A stretch of 64,000 nucleotides of DNA from Saccharibacillus nicotianae (GTDB taxonomy: Bacteria > Bacillota > Bacilli > Paenibacillales > Paenibacillaceae), in assembly GCF_042681745.1 (NCBI RefSeq), contig NZ_JBHUGF010000009.1:166699-230698 (forward strand), written 5' to 3'. Below are positions 34,330-43,793 of the stretch, one piece after another. The notes beneath the pieces are model-generated. The model was not told the DNA's origin, did no database searches, and worked only from the letters and a program-made list of their open reading frames with translations. Positions within the stretch are counted from its first letter, which is position 1. Every line of letters starts with the position of its first letter. The translations under genes were made by a program, and so were the position numbers.

Positions 34330-35286
34330 TTATTTGTTAAATAATTGCTCTGCATCTTCCAATGCCATTTGTTGTCCTAAAGAAGAATAATCAAGCCACT
34401 TTTGTCCATCCAATACATAGACATGTTTGTTTTTAACGGCTTTGAGATTAAGCCATAATGGATTTTTTTCCAATTCGTCAAAATTCGTTTGTGCATCATT
34501 ACCTTTGCTAATAATCACAAAGATCGCATCTGCATCAAAATCAGGCAAAACTTCTTTGGAAATGACTTCATATGGCTCGTCTTTTGAAAGTTGATCTAAT
34601 CCATTTGCCATCTTCAGCTTCAGATCTTCAAACATAATCGGCCCTAGCGGACGCGCTGTACTCATCACACGTAATTCTTTAGGCGTCATTCGAATCGCCA
34701 TCACTTTAGCGTCTGCGCCTAATTTGGTATGAATCAATGTGCTGACTTGGGCTGCTTTTGTCTCATACTGTGCAACAAATGTATCCGCTTCTTTTTCAAG
34801 CCCTACATGTGTAGCTATTTCTTTAAGCTGATCTTGCCATGTTCCTTTATCCATATCTATCACAATTGTAGGTGCAATTTGCTGAAATTTGGCAAGATCT
34901 TTACCGGAGTATTCTTTATCGATATAGATAACATCCGGTTGTAGAGCAAGTAATGCTTCCATATCAGGGTCAGTCACAACTCCCAATTTTGTTGTTCCTT
35001 TAAGACGATCGGCTACATGTGGTAAAAAGTCTTTCACATCTCCACCGATAACAGAACCAGCCGGTTGGATACCTAATGCTAGCAGGTTATTAGTAATATG
35101 GATCGACATAGAAGCAATTTTGGCTTTGGCATCATGTACGATAACTCCATTTTCTTCTTTTACCATACTGGAAGAAGATTCAGGAGCAGACGAAGACGTT
35201 GTAGAAGCCGCCGGTTGTCCACATGCTGCTAACAGGATCATTATTGTTATAAACACACTTGTTACCATACTATTTTTGATATTCAT
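34330..35286 (-). CDS. Iron-siderophore ABC transporter substrate-binding lipoprotein
   Basis: A 318-residue type III periplasmic-binding-like protein. The lipobox is LAAC (Cys22). Family features are ASMSIHITNNLLALGIQPAGS, LLALQPDVIYID and VKNKHVYVLDGQKWLDYSSLGQQMALEDAEQLF. It captures ferric siderophore outside the membrane. It is the third gene of a three-gene operon after two FecCD-type permeases. No ATPase is encoded here, so a shared ATPase such as an FhuC/YusV homologue elsewhere must power the system (established for the Bacillus YfiYZ-YfhA group). Confidence 0.9.
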   Translation of the reverse strand: MNIKNSMVTSVFITIMILLAACGQPAASTTSSSAPESSSSMVKEENGVIVHDAKAKIASMSIHITNNLLALGIQPAGSVIGGDVKDFLPHVADRLKGTTKLGVVTDPDMEALLALQPDVIYIDKEYSGKDLAKFQQIAPTIVIDMDKGTWQDQLKEIATHVGLEKEADTFVAQYETKAAQVSTLIHTKLGADAKVMAIRMTPKELRVMSTARPLGPIMFEDLKLKMANGLDQLSKDEPYEVISKEVLPDFDADAIFVIISKGNDAQTNFDELEKNPLWLNLKAVKNKHVYVLDGQKWLDYSSLGQQMALEDAEQLFNK

Positions 35287-35340
35287 CCGATATTTCCTCC
35301 ATCATATGTATTCAATCATTGTTGAGTGAATACTTTGTTA

Positions 35341-36366
35341 TTAGACTGTTTTTTTAAATAAAATATAAATATAATAAGGGCCGCCTATCAGTGCCACTAC
35401 AACTCCTGCTGGTACAAAATTCGGTTGGAAAATCGAGCGTCCGATCGTATCCGCACTGAGCATGATAATCATTCCAATCATCGCGGCTACTGGCATCATA
35501 TATTGATGGCGAGCACCTACTAATTGTCTTGCAATATGCGGAGCAATTAGGCCGATAAATCCAATTGAGCCCACCATAGAAACACTGGCACAAGCTAATC
35601 CCACCGCTAGTAATAACAACACTATGCGGCTTTTCGTTGTAGAGTTACCTAGACTTGTCGTAATCTCGTCTCCCAATACAAACATATCTAGCGTTTTGGA
35701 ACGTAGATATACCCAGGGAACTAATATAATGATCCAGGGAAGTAAAGACCAGACATGAATCCAATCTCTACCCCATACACTTCCAGCCAACCATGTTGCC
35801 GCAAAAGCATAGGTATCTGGATCTAATTTCAACGAGAGCAATAAAGTAATCGCGCTAATACCGGCTGCCACAGCGATCCCTACTAAAATCAGACGAATAG
35901 GAAGCAAACCTCGCTGTCTGTCATACGATAACATAAAGATGATTAAAGCAATCAATACCCCTCCGCCAAAGGTAAATAAAGGAATCAGCAAAGCAATCGA
36001 ACCTTCCATTGTGCGGAAAAAAGAAACAAAAATGATCAATCCAAATCCTGCTCCGGCATTAATCCCTAATATGCCTGGATCAGCAAGTGAATTACGGGAC
36101 ACACCTTGTAGAACAGCTCCGGCAACTCCCAGACCTATCCCTGCCAAAATAGTGATTAAAATACGCGGAAGCCGATACTGGAACATAATAAGATTCTCAA
36201 TTTTGGAGCCTTGCCCTAACCATGTCCACATTACACGGAGCGGCGATAACCGGATTGAGCCTGTATTTAGGCTTATTAATACGATAATGACAGCTACAAC
36301 CATCATAATACTCATCATCCAGAGTGCGCGGCGTTGTTTGCGATTATGCAACTGTTGAATATCCAT
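35341..36366 (-). CDS. FecCD-type iron-siderophore permease (second)
   Basis: A 341-residue permease with about ten helices. Signature stretches are RLPRILITILAGIGLGVAGAVLQGVSRNSLADPGILGINAGAGFG and GSIGFIGLIAPHIARQLVGARH. The start has AAGGAAGGGG upstream. It begins 2 bases after the stop of the other permease. Confidence 0.92.
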   Translation of the reverse strand: MDIQQLHNRKQRRALWMMSIMMVVAVIIVLISLNTGSIRLSPLRVMWTWLGQGSKIENLIMFQYRLPRILITILAGIGLGVAGAVLQGVSRNSLADPGILGINAGAGFGLIIFVSFFRTMEGSIALLIPLFTFGGGVLIALIIFMLSYDRQRGLLPIRLILVGIAVAAGISAITLLLSLKLDPDTYAFAATWLAGSVWGRDWIHVWSLLPWIIILVPWVYLRSKTLDMFVLGDEITTSLGNSTTKSRIVLLLLAVGLACASVSMVGSIGFIGLIAPHIARQLVGARHQYMMPVAAMIGMIIMLSADTIGRSIFQPNFVPAGVVVALIGGPYYIYILFKKTV

Positions 36367-36368
36367 AG

Positions 36369-37373
36369 TTATAATCCCCTTCCTTCTTTACGAGCTAAAT
36401 AAAGAAAGAATGGCACCCCAACGAGTGCTACCATAGCACCAATCGCAAATTCTTGCGGTGGATTCACTATTCGTGAAGCGAAATCCGCCCACACTAATAA
36501 AATAGCACCTAACAATGCGGAGAATGGAATCACTAGCCGGTAATCCACACCGATCCAGCGTCTGGCAATATGAGGAATAACCAATCCTACAAAACTGATC
36601 GAACCTGCAACAGCTACAGAAGAACCTGCTAACATAACAGCCGCTATCATTGCCAGTACTTTTACCCATTTTGTACGAATACCTAGATTCACAGCCGTCT
36701 CATCGCCTAACGCTAGAAAACTAATAGAACGTCCCATAGTGATACTCCAGATAATAATTATGACTACGATAGGGATCAATAGATGAAGATGTTCCCATGT
36801 CACACCAGATACACCGCCTGCATACCAGAAAGCCAGATCCTGACTCAATCCAAAATAGAGTGCAATCCCTGTACTTAATGAATGTAACATCGCCGCAATC
36901 ACAGCCCCGGCAACCGTTAACTTCAAAGAATTCAGACCACCTGGTGTAAATGAAGCCAACACTACAATTAGTAGGGTAGTAAGCGCTGCTCCTACAAACG
37001 AGAACAACATCAAATACGAATACGATAATTGAGGCAAAAAAGCAAAGCATAATGCTACTACAAAAGCCGCTCCTGCATTTACTCCAAGTATGCCTGTATC
37101 TGCCATAGGATTACGAGTGACCCCTTGCATCAAAGCCCCGGCGACTGCAAATGCCATCCCTGTAAAAACAGCACCCAATACACGCGGCAAGCGAATATCA
37201 TATACGATTTGATGAGCAGTCACAGTAGAATCATAATGAAATACAGCATTCCAGACCGTTCCCAATGGTAATGATTTGGCGCCATAAGACACAGCAATAA
37301 ATATCGATAACACCAACACAATCAGTGCAACGAGAAACAAGAAACTAACTTGTATACTTTTCATTCTATTCAT
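36369..37373 (-). CDS. FecCD-type iron-siderophore permease (first)
   Basis: A 334-residue permease, homologous to its neighbour, with RLPRVLGAVFTGMAFAVAGALMQGVTRNPMADTGILGVNAGAAF and GSISFVGLVIPHIARRWIGVDYR. Together the two form the heterodimeric channel. GGAGG is 18 bases before the annotated ATG, which is long, so the exact start is uncertain; ATG at 37364 is another option. A Fur-type box lies about 80 bases upstream. Confidence 0.9.
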   Translation of the reverse strand: MNRMKSIQVSFLFLVALIVLVLSIFIAVSYGAKSLPLGTVWNAVFHYDSTVTAHQIVYDIRLPRVLGAVFTGMAFAVAGALMQGVTRNPMADTGILGVNAGAAFVVALCFAFLPQLSYSYLMLFSFVGAALTTLLIVVLASFTPGGLNSLKLTVAGAVIAAMLHSLSTGIALYFGLSQDLAFWYAGGVSGVTWEHLHLLIPIVVIIIIWSITMGRSISFLALGDETAVNLGIRTKWVKVLAMIAAVMLAGSSVAVAGSISFVGLVIPHIARRWIGVDYRLVIPFSALLGAILLVWADFASRIVNPPQEFAIGAMVALVGVPFFLYLARKEGRGL

Positions 37374-37449
37374 AGTCGTGTCTGTAAAAACCTCCTATAA
37401 CCATCGATCATCTCTATTTAGGAATAACACTTTCTTATTTCAACACAAT

Positions 37450-37464
37450 TGAGAATAATAATCA
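37450..37464 (-). promoter_or_regulatory. Fur box of the siderophore transporter operon
   Basis: TGAGAATAATAATCA matches 13 of 15 bases of the 7-1-7 Fur consensus TGATAATNATTATCA and lies upstream of the first permease gene. Iron repression is expected. Confidence 0.75.
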
Positions 37465-37474
37465 ATTAGAATTT

Positions 37475-37519
37475 AAAAAAGCCTGTACTTCGATATTTCT
37501 ACCGAAAGTACAGGCTTTT
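37475..37519. terminator. Bidirectional hairpin terminator
   Basis: AAGCCTGTACTT / AAGTACAGGCTT with A-run and T-run on either side. It lies between two divergent genes. The only transcript that could need it is trpS reading leftward across the 37673 gene. Confidence 0.75.
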
Positions 37520-37672
37520 ACAAGTATTACTTTATCTGGCTATGACCATATCATCAATTTCATTTCAGAATGAGACTTGACCCTTATAGTATGCTCAGGC
37601 ACAATAGAAAGTAGTTATTATTCAAGCATATGTCCGCATGATCGGACCATATCATTCAGGAGGCTATCCATC

Positions 37673-37858
37673 ATGAGTAAAGGTCTTTCGCTGTGGTTTG
37701 CCGTCTCTTCTATTGTGTTGTTAATGTTTTGTGCAATCGCTATCTCTTATTCTGCATGGTTAGCAATATTGCTCGGTGTTGTTGCTATCGGTAATATCGG
37801 TTGGGGATTTGTCACCAAAGCCAAACGTCAACGTCAAGCAGGAACACCTACTGTGTAG
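37673..37858 (+). CDS. Small membrane protein (61 aa)
   Basis: The product has two hydrophobic segments (LWFAVSSIVLLMFCAIAISY and WLAILLGVVAIGNIGWGFV) and a basic tail (KAKRQRQAG). Start choice: CAGGAGG 8 to 9 bases before the ATG at 37673; the longer open frame upstream has no ribosome binding site. It ends only 23 bases from the trpS stop on the opposite strand, with no terminator between. No family recognised. Confidence 0.7.
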   Translation: MSKGLSLWFAVSSIVLLMFCAIAISYSAWLAILLGVVAIGNIGWGFVTKAKRQRQAGTPTV

Positions 37859-37881
37859 CATACTGCTATTCTTATTGTAAA

Positions 37882-38871
37882 TTAACGTTGCGCAGGTAAA
37901 AAGCCCATGCGTTCTTTTACAGCTATCAATGTTTTCTCCGCTACGGCTTGTGCATTTTCAGCACCCTGGCGGAGAACTTGATGCACTTCTCCTGATTCAC
38001 GAATATCACGATAACGTTGTTGTAACGGTTCTAGACCTGCAACGACAACCTCTGCTAATTCTTTTTTAAATCCACCGTACATTTGTCCTTCATATTTAGC
38101 TGTTATTTCATCCAGACTAAGCCCTGAGAATTGAGAATAGATACTCATCAAATTACTGATCTCCGGCTTGTTCTGTGGATCATACATCACTTCTCGTCCT
38201 GAATCTGTAGTCGCGCGACTTAACTTTTTGCGAATGACATCCGGTGGATCTAGTAACGCGATAAAGCTACCTACATTCGGATTACTTTTACTCATTTTTT
38301 TCGTACCGTCATCCAGTGACATAATACGTGCGCCTACTTTTGGAATAAATGGTTCTGGCACTGTAAAGTAGTCTCCAAAACGATGATTGAATCGTCCTGC
38401 TAGATCGCGCGTTAATTCCAAATGTTGCTTCTGATCGTCACCTACAGGAACCAAATCGGCATTATACAATAAGATATCTGCTGCCATTAATGCTGGATAT
38501 ACAAATAATCCTGCTCCTACCGAATCTTTACCTTCTGACTTATCTTTGAACTGAGTCATCCGTTCCAACTCGCCCATAGCTGCAAGTGTCGTCATAATCC
38601 ATCCCAGTTCTGCATGTTGAGGAACATGTGATTGTAAGAAAATATTTGCTTTTACCGGATCAAGTCCTGCTGCTAAGTATAATGCTGCTACTGATTCTGA
38701 AGCTTCGCGTAATGCTGCTGGTTCTTGAGCAACTGTAATCGCGTGTAAATCCACCACCATAAAGTAACTATTATAGTCTTCTTGTAGTGCCACAAAGTTT
38801 TTCATTGCACCGATATAGTTACCAATAGTTAACAAACCACTTGGTTGAATGCCTGATAATACGGTTTTCAT
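37882..38871 (-). CDS. trpS: Tryptophanyl-tRNA synthetase
   Basis: A 329-residue class I synthetase of normal bacterial length. The HIGH-type motif is TIGNY (residues 16-20) after PSGLL, and the KMSKS motif is complete in KKMSKSNP. It charges tRNA(Trp). A T-box leader with a Trp specifier controls it, and the tRNA(Trp) gene lies at 63024-63097 in the same window. AAGGAGG precedes the ATG. No terminator lies directly after the stop; the first one downstream is at 37475-37519. Confidence 0.96.
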   Translation of the reverse strand: MKTVLSGIQPSGLLTIGNYIGAMKNFVALQEDYNSYFMVVDLHAITVAQEPAALREASESVAALYLAAGLDPVKANIFLQSHVPQHAELGWIMTTLAAMGELERMTQFKDKSEGKDSVGAGLFVYPALMAADILLYNADLVPVGDDQKQHLELTRDLAGRFNHRFGDYFTVPEPFIPKVGARIMSLDDGTKKMSKSNPNVGSFIALLDPPDVIRKKLSRATTDSGREVMYDPQNKPEISNLMSIYSQFSGLSLDEITAKYEGQMYGGFKKELAEVVVAGLEPLQQRYRDIRESGEVHQVLRQGAENAQAVAEKTLIAVKERMGFLPAQR

Positions 38872-38898
38872 GTATTGTTCCTCCTTATTTTAGAAAAC

Positions 38899-39190
38899 AA
38901 AAAAAGCCCACATCCTGCAAGGGACGTGTGACCGTGGTGCCACCCTTATTCATCAAAATAATATAGACGTATATGGATATACGCTATAAGCATTATTTCA
39001 ATCTTGAATGTGTTCCGATAACGGCGAACCACCGACCTACCTACTACAGACGCATCGCAATTGTATTGCAGATGTCTGGTTCAGCACAGCACTCCAGAGT
39101 CCATTCGGCAAAAGTTCCCCGCTGATTCGCATCATCCATCAGCTTTCTGAAGAAGCTCTTTTTGCTTACTACTCTCTGTCATCGTATTCT
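38899..39190 (-). promoter_or_regulatory. T-box leader of trpS
   Basis: On the minus strand the leader has a long stem I, a candidate specifier TGG at 39103-39101 within GAATGGACTC, the conserved antiterminator AGGGTGGCACCACGG (38946-38932), and a terminator (CACGTCC / GGATGTG then T run, ending 38899). The TGGC bulge pairs with the GCCA end of the tRNA(Trp) of this window, whose discriminator is G. Uncharged tRNA(Trp) is expected to cause read-through. Confidence 0.93.
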
Positions 39191-39198
39191 TAGATCTC

Positions 39199-39227
39199 AT
39201 CATAATTGGCAAATCTGACATTGTCAA
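39199..39227 (-). promoter_or_regulatory. Sigma-A promoter of the trpS leader
   Basis: TTGACA (39227-39222), 17-base spacer, TATGAT (39204-39199) on the minus strand, just upstream of stem I. Confidence 0.8.
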
Positions 39228-39294
39228 ATCCCAATTTCACTCAAAATCTGTTATCATGGATGTATATTTCGATGCAGAAAGAGGGAGCAGCGCC

Positions 39295-40275
39295 ATGAAA
39301 GTAACCAAAGGAACATGGAACGGTTATGACACGTATATTTTGAAAAGTCAGCAGTTAGAAGTCACATTGCTTCCAAGACTTGGTAACAATGTTATCGGCA
39401 TTCGCGACTTGCAAGAAAATCGTGAGATTTTGCGCCGCCCGGAAGAAAGTGATCTTGATTTTTATTTGCAAAAACCGTATCACTTTGGCATGCCTATGCT
39501 GATGCCACCTGGACGAATCCGTCGTGGACATTTTGAATATAGTGGAACAACATATCAATTTGATCAAAATACAGCCAATGACAATCATATTCATGGATTG
39601 CACCGTACCCAGGCATGGCGTGTATCTGATATTGATGAAAATGATGAAGGTTGCACGATTACAACTGAATTATTAACAGCCGATGATCCGAACTGGATGC
39701 GCCAATATCCTATTCCACTTCGCTTAGAAATGACGTTACAATTACAAGGTACTTCACTAATGCAACGTATGAAAATAACCAATCTGGGCGATACACCTGC
39801 TCCATTTGGATTCGGTCTACATACGTGGTTCTTATTAGATGGTGAACCACAGCGTTGGACATTGAAGATTCCGGTTAGCGATCAATTGCTTCAAGATGCT
39901 GAACAGATTCCTACAGGCGAAGTCGTGCCTTTAGATGAATGGGAAGCATTAAATACAGGGATGAATATGGCAAATCGCAACTGGGATAATCTGCTTCGGA
40001 TCGGTGATAAGCGCCCGGTCAGTGCAGAATTAACTCGTGATGATGGTTATGGTATTCGTTATTCGGCTGATCCTGATTATTTCAAATATTGGGTACTCTA
40101 TACCAAAGGTGAAAGTGATCAATATTTATGTATTGAGCCTTATACCACATTGCCAGATGCAGCCAACTCTACACATTCACAAGACTTTACAGGCTTAATT
40201 GATGTTGCTCCTGCACAGCCTGTCGAATTTAGTCTACAAATGGATGTGATTGAAAAGTACACTCAACTCAAATAA
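39295..40275 (+). CDS. Aldose 1-epimerase family protein
   Basis: A 326-residue galactose mutarotase-fold protein. Catalytic residues are suggested by NDNHIHGLHR (His), FGFGLHTWFLLDG (second His) and CIEPYTTLPDA (Glu base). These enzymes interconvert alpha and beta anomers of aldoses. Unlike classic GalM it lies alone, so the sugar is not defined. Start choice: AGAGGGAG precedes the ATG at 39295; the longer frame to 39256 has no ribosome binding site. Confidence 0.88.
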   Translation: MKVTKGTWNGYDTYILKSQQLEVTLLPRLGNNVIGIRDLQENREILRRPEESDLDFYLQKPYHFGMPMLMPPGRIRRGHFEYSGTTYQFDQNTANDNHIHGLHRTQAWRVSDIDENDEGCTITTELLTADDPNWMRQYPIPLRLEMTLQLQGTSLMQRMKITNLGDTPAPFGFGLHTWFLLDGEPQRWTLKIPVSDQLLQDAEQIPTGEVVPLDEWEALNTGMNMANRNWDNLLRIGDKRPVSAELTRDDGYGIRYSADPDYFKYWVLYTKGESDQYLCIEPYTTLPDAANSTHSQDFTGLIDVAPAQPVEFSLQMDVIEKYTQLK

Positions 40276-40373
40276 AAATAGTATTTTAGGATAATATCAC
40301 AGATTTCAAATCACGCTGTCATAACGAAAAAACGTGCAGACCACTTATTGTTACATAAGTATCTACACGCCTA

Positions 40374-40401
40374 GGTGACTCTTATCGGAGTCATCTTTTT
40401 T
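40374..40401 (+). terminator. Terminator after the epimerase gene
   Basis: GGTGACTC / GAGTCATC with a 6-base loop and a T run. The 40276-40574 gap holds this hairpin and no gene. Confidence 0.75.
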
Positions 40402-40574
40402 CGTATGGCTATTATATTGCTATTCCTTCTTATAAAGATTCATCGAATATATAGTGACGTGCAGATTCACGTCGTACTTCTGTAGAGTTCTATAAAATAT
40501 AAGGTATGAGTGCAGTAAACATGATGATCTGAATAATGATGGGAATATATTGCTGTAAGCTTGCTTAGTCTATA

Positions 40575-40982
40575 TTAGGACAACTCGGATTGTACTTCGC
40601 TGTATGTAGCTCTTGGATAGCGAATCATATGGTTAGCCATATTATAGTTGGATTCAATCGTAGTATCGACCGCAATCATTCCTTTACGAATAGCAAATTC
40701 GTAACTGATTTCCCCATGCGTCCAATGATTTTTGAATTTTAGCGATTCAATTGCCATTTGTCGAAACGATTTGATCTGAATACTGCTTAATCCTTCTTCT
40801 GGACCGTTCCACTCCCCATTTCTTCCTGCGATCGGGTTGTGTTTAATACCGAATTTACCAACTGTGTTGTTACGAATCTGAATAAATACAGTACCCGAAT
40901 CCAGATTGGTTAATTCATTTTCAAGCTCCTTGAACACGATGTCGAGTTGTCTCGCTAGAGAAACTAGATCGTTCTTAGGCAT
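40575..40982 (-). CDS. Hypothetical protein (135 aa)
   Basis: A soluble, basic protein without signal peptide or membrane helix. Recognisable parts are a helical start (LVSLARQLDIVFKELENELTNLDSGTVFIQI), a central NTVGKFGIKHNPIAGRNGEW and WTHGEISYEFAIRKGMIAVDTTIESNYN. A good AAGGAAGGGG precedes the ATG. It is flanked by terminators, so it is a single-gene unit. I do not recognise the family. Confidence 0.65.
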   Translation of the reverse strand: MPKNDLVSLARQLDIVFKELENELTNLDSGTVFIQIRNNTVGKFGIKHNPIAGRNGEWNGPEEGLSSIQIKSFRQMAIESLKFKNHWTHGEISYEFAIRKGMIAVDTTIESNYNMANHMIRYPRATYSEVQSELS

Positions 40983-41192
40983 TTTTTCCCCTTCCTTTCT
41001 CTAAAACACTTATTAATGTAGGACTTCTGACTCATTATAGTGCCAATTTACGGTCTGATCAATACTATTTTTAACAATTAGGTACTTTTTACTACTATTC
41101 GACAAAAATCGATTATTATTCCTATATTTACCTTCGCTTTTTTTCACTATTTAACGGTATAACTGGATTTTACTAGGTTTGTTCCCCTTGAA

Positions 41193-41253
41193 TAAAAAAA
41201 GATATTCACTGTATTCTTTTGGAGTAAGAACACAACGTGAATATCTTTTTTCA
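41193..41253. terminator. Terminator after pepF
   Basis: AAAAAGATATTCAC / GTGAATATCTTTTT with a 27-base loop; it lies downstream of pepF on the minus strand. The 40983-41302 gap holds only this. Confidence 0.78.
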
Positions 41254-41302
41254 TGTATTTCATGCTTATTAATTTTAATAATATATCTAATAATCTAACA
41301 GA

Positions 41303-43111
41303 TTACTGATTGACTTGCTCAGCAGTCATATCCATAAATAACTTCACATCAGCAATACTCACATTCATCGCATTTTGCCAGAAATCAGGTTGAGTTAGAT
41401 CTACACCTAGATGTTTTTGTGCTAATTCTTCTACACTCATACGTCCTGTATCTTGCAATAGTGCATCATATTTCGCAGCAAAGCTTGCTCCTTCTTGTTG
41501 AGCCAGAGCATAAATTCCTGTACTGAACATATATCCAAATGTGTACGGATAGTTGTAGAAAGGTACACCTGTAATATAAAAATGAAGTTTGGAAGCCCAG
41601 AAATGTGGATGATAAGAAGACAATGTATCACAATATGCTTCGCGTTGCGCTTCTTCCATCAAGCGATTAAGCTCATCTGTACTTACAGTACCTGTACGAC
41701 GTTGCTCGTAAAAACGTGTTTCAAATAAGAAACGAGCGTGAATATTCATAAAAAATGCAATACTGCGTTGAATTTTATCTTCTAACAAAGAGACTTTTTC
41801 CTCTTCATTTTGAGCTTGTTTCACTAGCGAATCAGCTACGATCATTTCAGCAAAAGTAGAAGCCGTCTCTGCTACATTCATAGCATACCCTTGACTAAAT
41901 GCAGGCAGATCATTCATCACATGTTGATGATATCCATGTCCTAGCTCATGCGCTAACGTAGATACATTGGATGCTGTGCCACTGTAAGTCATAAAGATAC
42001 GTGTTTCTTTACTGAGTGGTAAAGACGTACAGAACCCACCTGGGCGCTTGCCAGCACGATCTTCAGCTTCGATCCAGCCTTGATCAAAAGCATGTTCTGC
42101 AAAATCAGCCATCTCAGGATTAAATTTGCGGAATTGATCAACAATAATTTTGGCAGCATCATTATAATCGACATGACTATCTACTGTACTTATCGGTGCA
42201 TCTACATCATTCCAGCTTAATTGATCAACGCCTAAAATGTGCGCTTTGCGTTTGAGATAATCGACAAACACCGGTTTATTTTGAACAATAACATCCCACA
42301 TTGCATTCAACGTCTGATCAGACATGCGGTTAATCGCTAAAGGTTCTTTCAATACTTGTTCCCAACCACGACGTTCATATAATTTCAGACGGAATCCAGC
42401 AAGATGGTTAAGGGTGTCGGCGCAATAATCTTCTGCATTGCCCCATGCTTCTTCCCACTTGCGGAACATATCTTCGCGTACTTCACGATTGGTATCATGC
42501 ATTTTATTGGCTGCTTGTCCTGCAGATAACATCACCGTTTTGCCATCTTGTTCAAAAGGAATCTGGATATGGCTTACAATCGTATCGTACATTTTACTCC
42601 AACCTTGATAACCGTCAACACCAAGATCTAAAGCCAATCCTTCGAGTTCAGGAGTCATTTTTTCACGTGCCAGCGAACGATTTTCTGTCAGGTAAAAAGC
42701 TATCGGTGCAATCTCAGGACGACCTACCCATTGTTGGAATATCTCATCGGCTGTTGCAGCCAATAAGCTATGGAAACGTACAAATACACCTTGCAGGTTA
42801 GCTGACATTGTGGAGATCGATGATCCGAGGCGATTAGCTTCTTTATCACTTTGATCTTGAGCATTCAGACAACCGACAAAAGAAGAGGCTTCACGTAACC
42901 GAATACGTGTAGCTTGTAGCTGATCTAACAACCCATCATATGCTTTAGTCTCTGTAACCTGTTGTGGCGGTGTCATCGACTCTAATTGTTGATAAAGAGA
43001 TTGAATATCTTGAGATAACGTGTGTAAAAAAGTCTGCAATTCTTCTGAACTGGACCCTCCAGCAAAAATCGTTTCTAAATTCCATGTAGGTTGAATAGGA
43101 TGGTTCATCAT
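41303..43111 (-). CDS. pepF: Oligoendopeptidase F
   Basis: A 602-residue M3B zinc metallopeptidase of typical length. The catalytic motif HELGH is at 388-392 (STLAHELGHGYHQHVM), with the downstream zinc-ligand glutamate in NVAETASTFAEM. It degrades cytoplasmic oligopeptides of about 7-17 residues. Two tandem ATG codons start the frame, with AAAGGTG upstream. Confidence 0.94.
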   Translation of the reverse strand: MMNHPIQPTWNLETIFAGGSSSEELQTFLHTLSQDIQSLYQQLESMTPPQQVTETKAYDGLLDQLQATRIRLREASSFVGCLNAQDQSDKEANRLGSSISTMSANLQGVFVRFHSLLAATADEIFQQWVGRPEIAPIAFYLTENRSLAREKMTPELEGLALDLGVDGYQGWSKMYDTIVSHIQIPFEQDGKTVMLSAGQAANKMHDTNREVREDMFRKWEEAWGNAEDYCADTLNHLAGFRLKLYERRGWEQVLKEPLAINRMSDQTLNAMWDVIVQNKPVFVDYLKRKAHILGVDQLSWNDVDAPISTVDSHVDYNDAAKIIVDQFRKFNPEMADFAEHAFDQGWIEAEDRAGKRPGGFCTSLPLSKETRIFMTYSGTASNVSTLAHELGHGYHQHVMNDLPAFSQGYAMNVAETASTFAEMIVADSLVKQAQNEEEKVSLLEDKIQRSIAFFMNIHARFLFETRFYEQRRTGTVSTDELNRLMEEAQREAYCDTLSSYHPHFWASKLHFYITGVPFYNYPYTFGYMFSTGIYALAQQEGASFAAKYDALLQDTGRMSVEELAQKHLGVDLTQPDFWQNAMNVSIADVKLFMDMTAEQVNQ

Positions 43112-43323
43112 AGCACACCTTTCTGTATCTGCCTGTAAATAGACATATGTTGGAATGATTGATTATTTTGCTTGTAGCTACAAGTATGCCGATTATTGGC
43201 TACAATTTCAAATCTATGTATAAATCATAACAAATATAATGCTTGATTTACTGTACCATCGTCAAGTGGGTATAAGTATAGTATACTCTAAATCATCATA
43301 TTCCAAGATAGGAGGGAAGCTTT

Positions 43324-43476
43324 ATGCAACCACTACAGATTTCGGCAGATACCGCAGTCAAATTGGCAGAAAAGCTGAATGTACCTTTAGAACAACTGAT
43401 GCATATGCCCAAGCATATCCTGCTTCAAAAAATTGCTGAACTGGCAAAAGAAGATGAAAAAGGCGGCAACGAATAA
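43324..43476 (+). CDS. yycC: YycC-like small protein (50 aa)
   Basis: Short frame with AGGAGGG 6 bases before the ATG. The sequence PLQISADTAVKLAEKLNVPLEQLMHMPKHILLQKIAEL matches the pattern I know for the YycC family of Firmicutes. All polar or amphipathic, no cysteine, probably a small helical cytoplasmic protein of unknown role. The next gene starts 2 bases after its stop. Confidence 0.8.
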   Translation: MQPLQISADTAVKLAEKLNVPLEQLMHMPKHILLQKIAELAKEDEKGGNE

Positions 43477-43478
43477 TT

Positions 43479-43712
43479 ATGATTCCTTTTAATCAGACCT
43501 GGCCATACGACATTATTATGAATGATATCTATGTTCATCAATGTCCGTTTTGTCAGGCAGAAAATATAATTTTACCTCTCAAACCGAAAGAATTAATTTC
43601 GATTCATGAAGGTAAAAAAAAATTACTGGTGTTCCCTTGTTGCAGTAATCGAATCACTTTATTGGATACCGATTCTGATTATTTGCTAGCAGATACAGTC
43701 CTTCGTCACTAA
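43479..43712 (+). CDS. Small zinc-ribbon-like protein (77 aa)
   Basis: The product has CPFCQAENIILPLKPKELISIHEGKKKLLVFPCC, giving a CxxC and CC pair that could bind one zinc ion. It begins 2 bases after the yycC stop and is almost certainly translationally coupled with it; a weak AAGGCGGC ribosome binding site lies in the end of yycC. Family not recognised, function unknown. Confidence 0.7.
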   Translation: MIPFNQTWPYDIIMNDIYVHQCPFCQAENIILPLKPKELISIHEGKKKLLVFPCCSNRITLLDTDSDYLLADTVLRH

Positions 43713-43744
43713 AGTTCAATCGTATAAGTATAGATCAATGATAA

Positions 43745-43789
43745 CAAATAGCGGACAACTCTAGAACTTACAAGAGTGTCCGCTATTTG
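43745..43789. terminator. Bidirectional terminator
   Basis: AAATAGCGGACA / TGTCCGCTATTT with an inner CTCT / AGAG stem between convergent genes. Confidence 0.8.
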
Positions 43790-43793
43790 TGAT

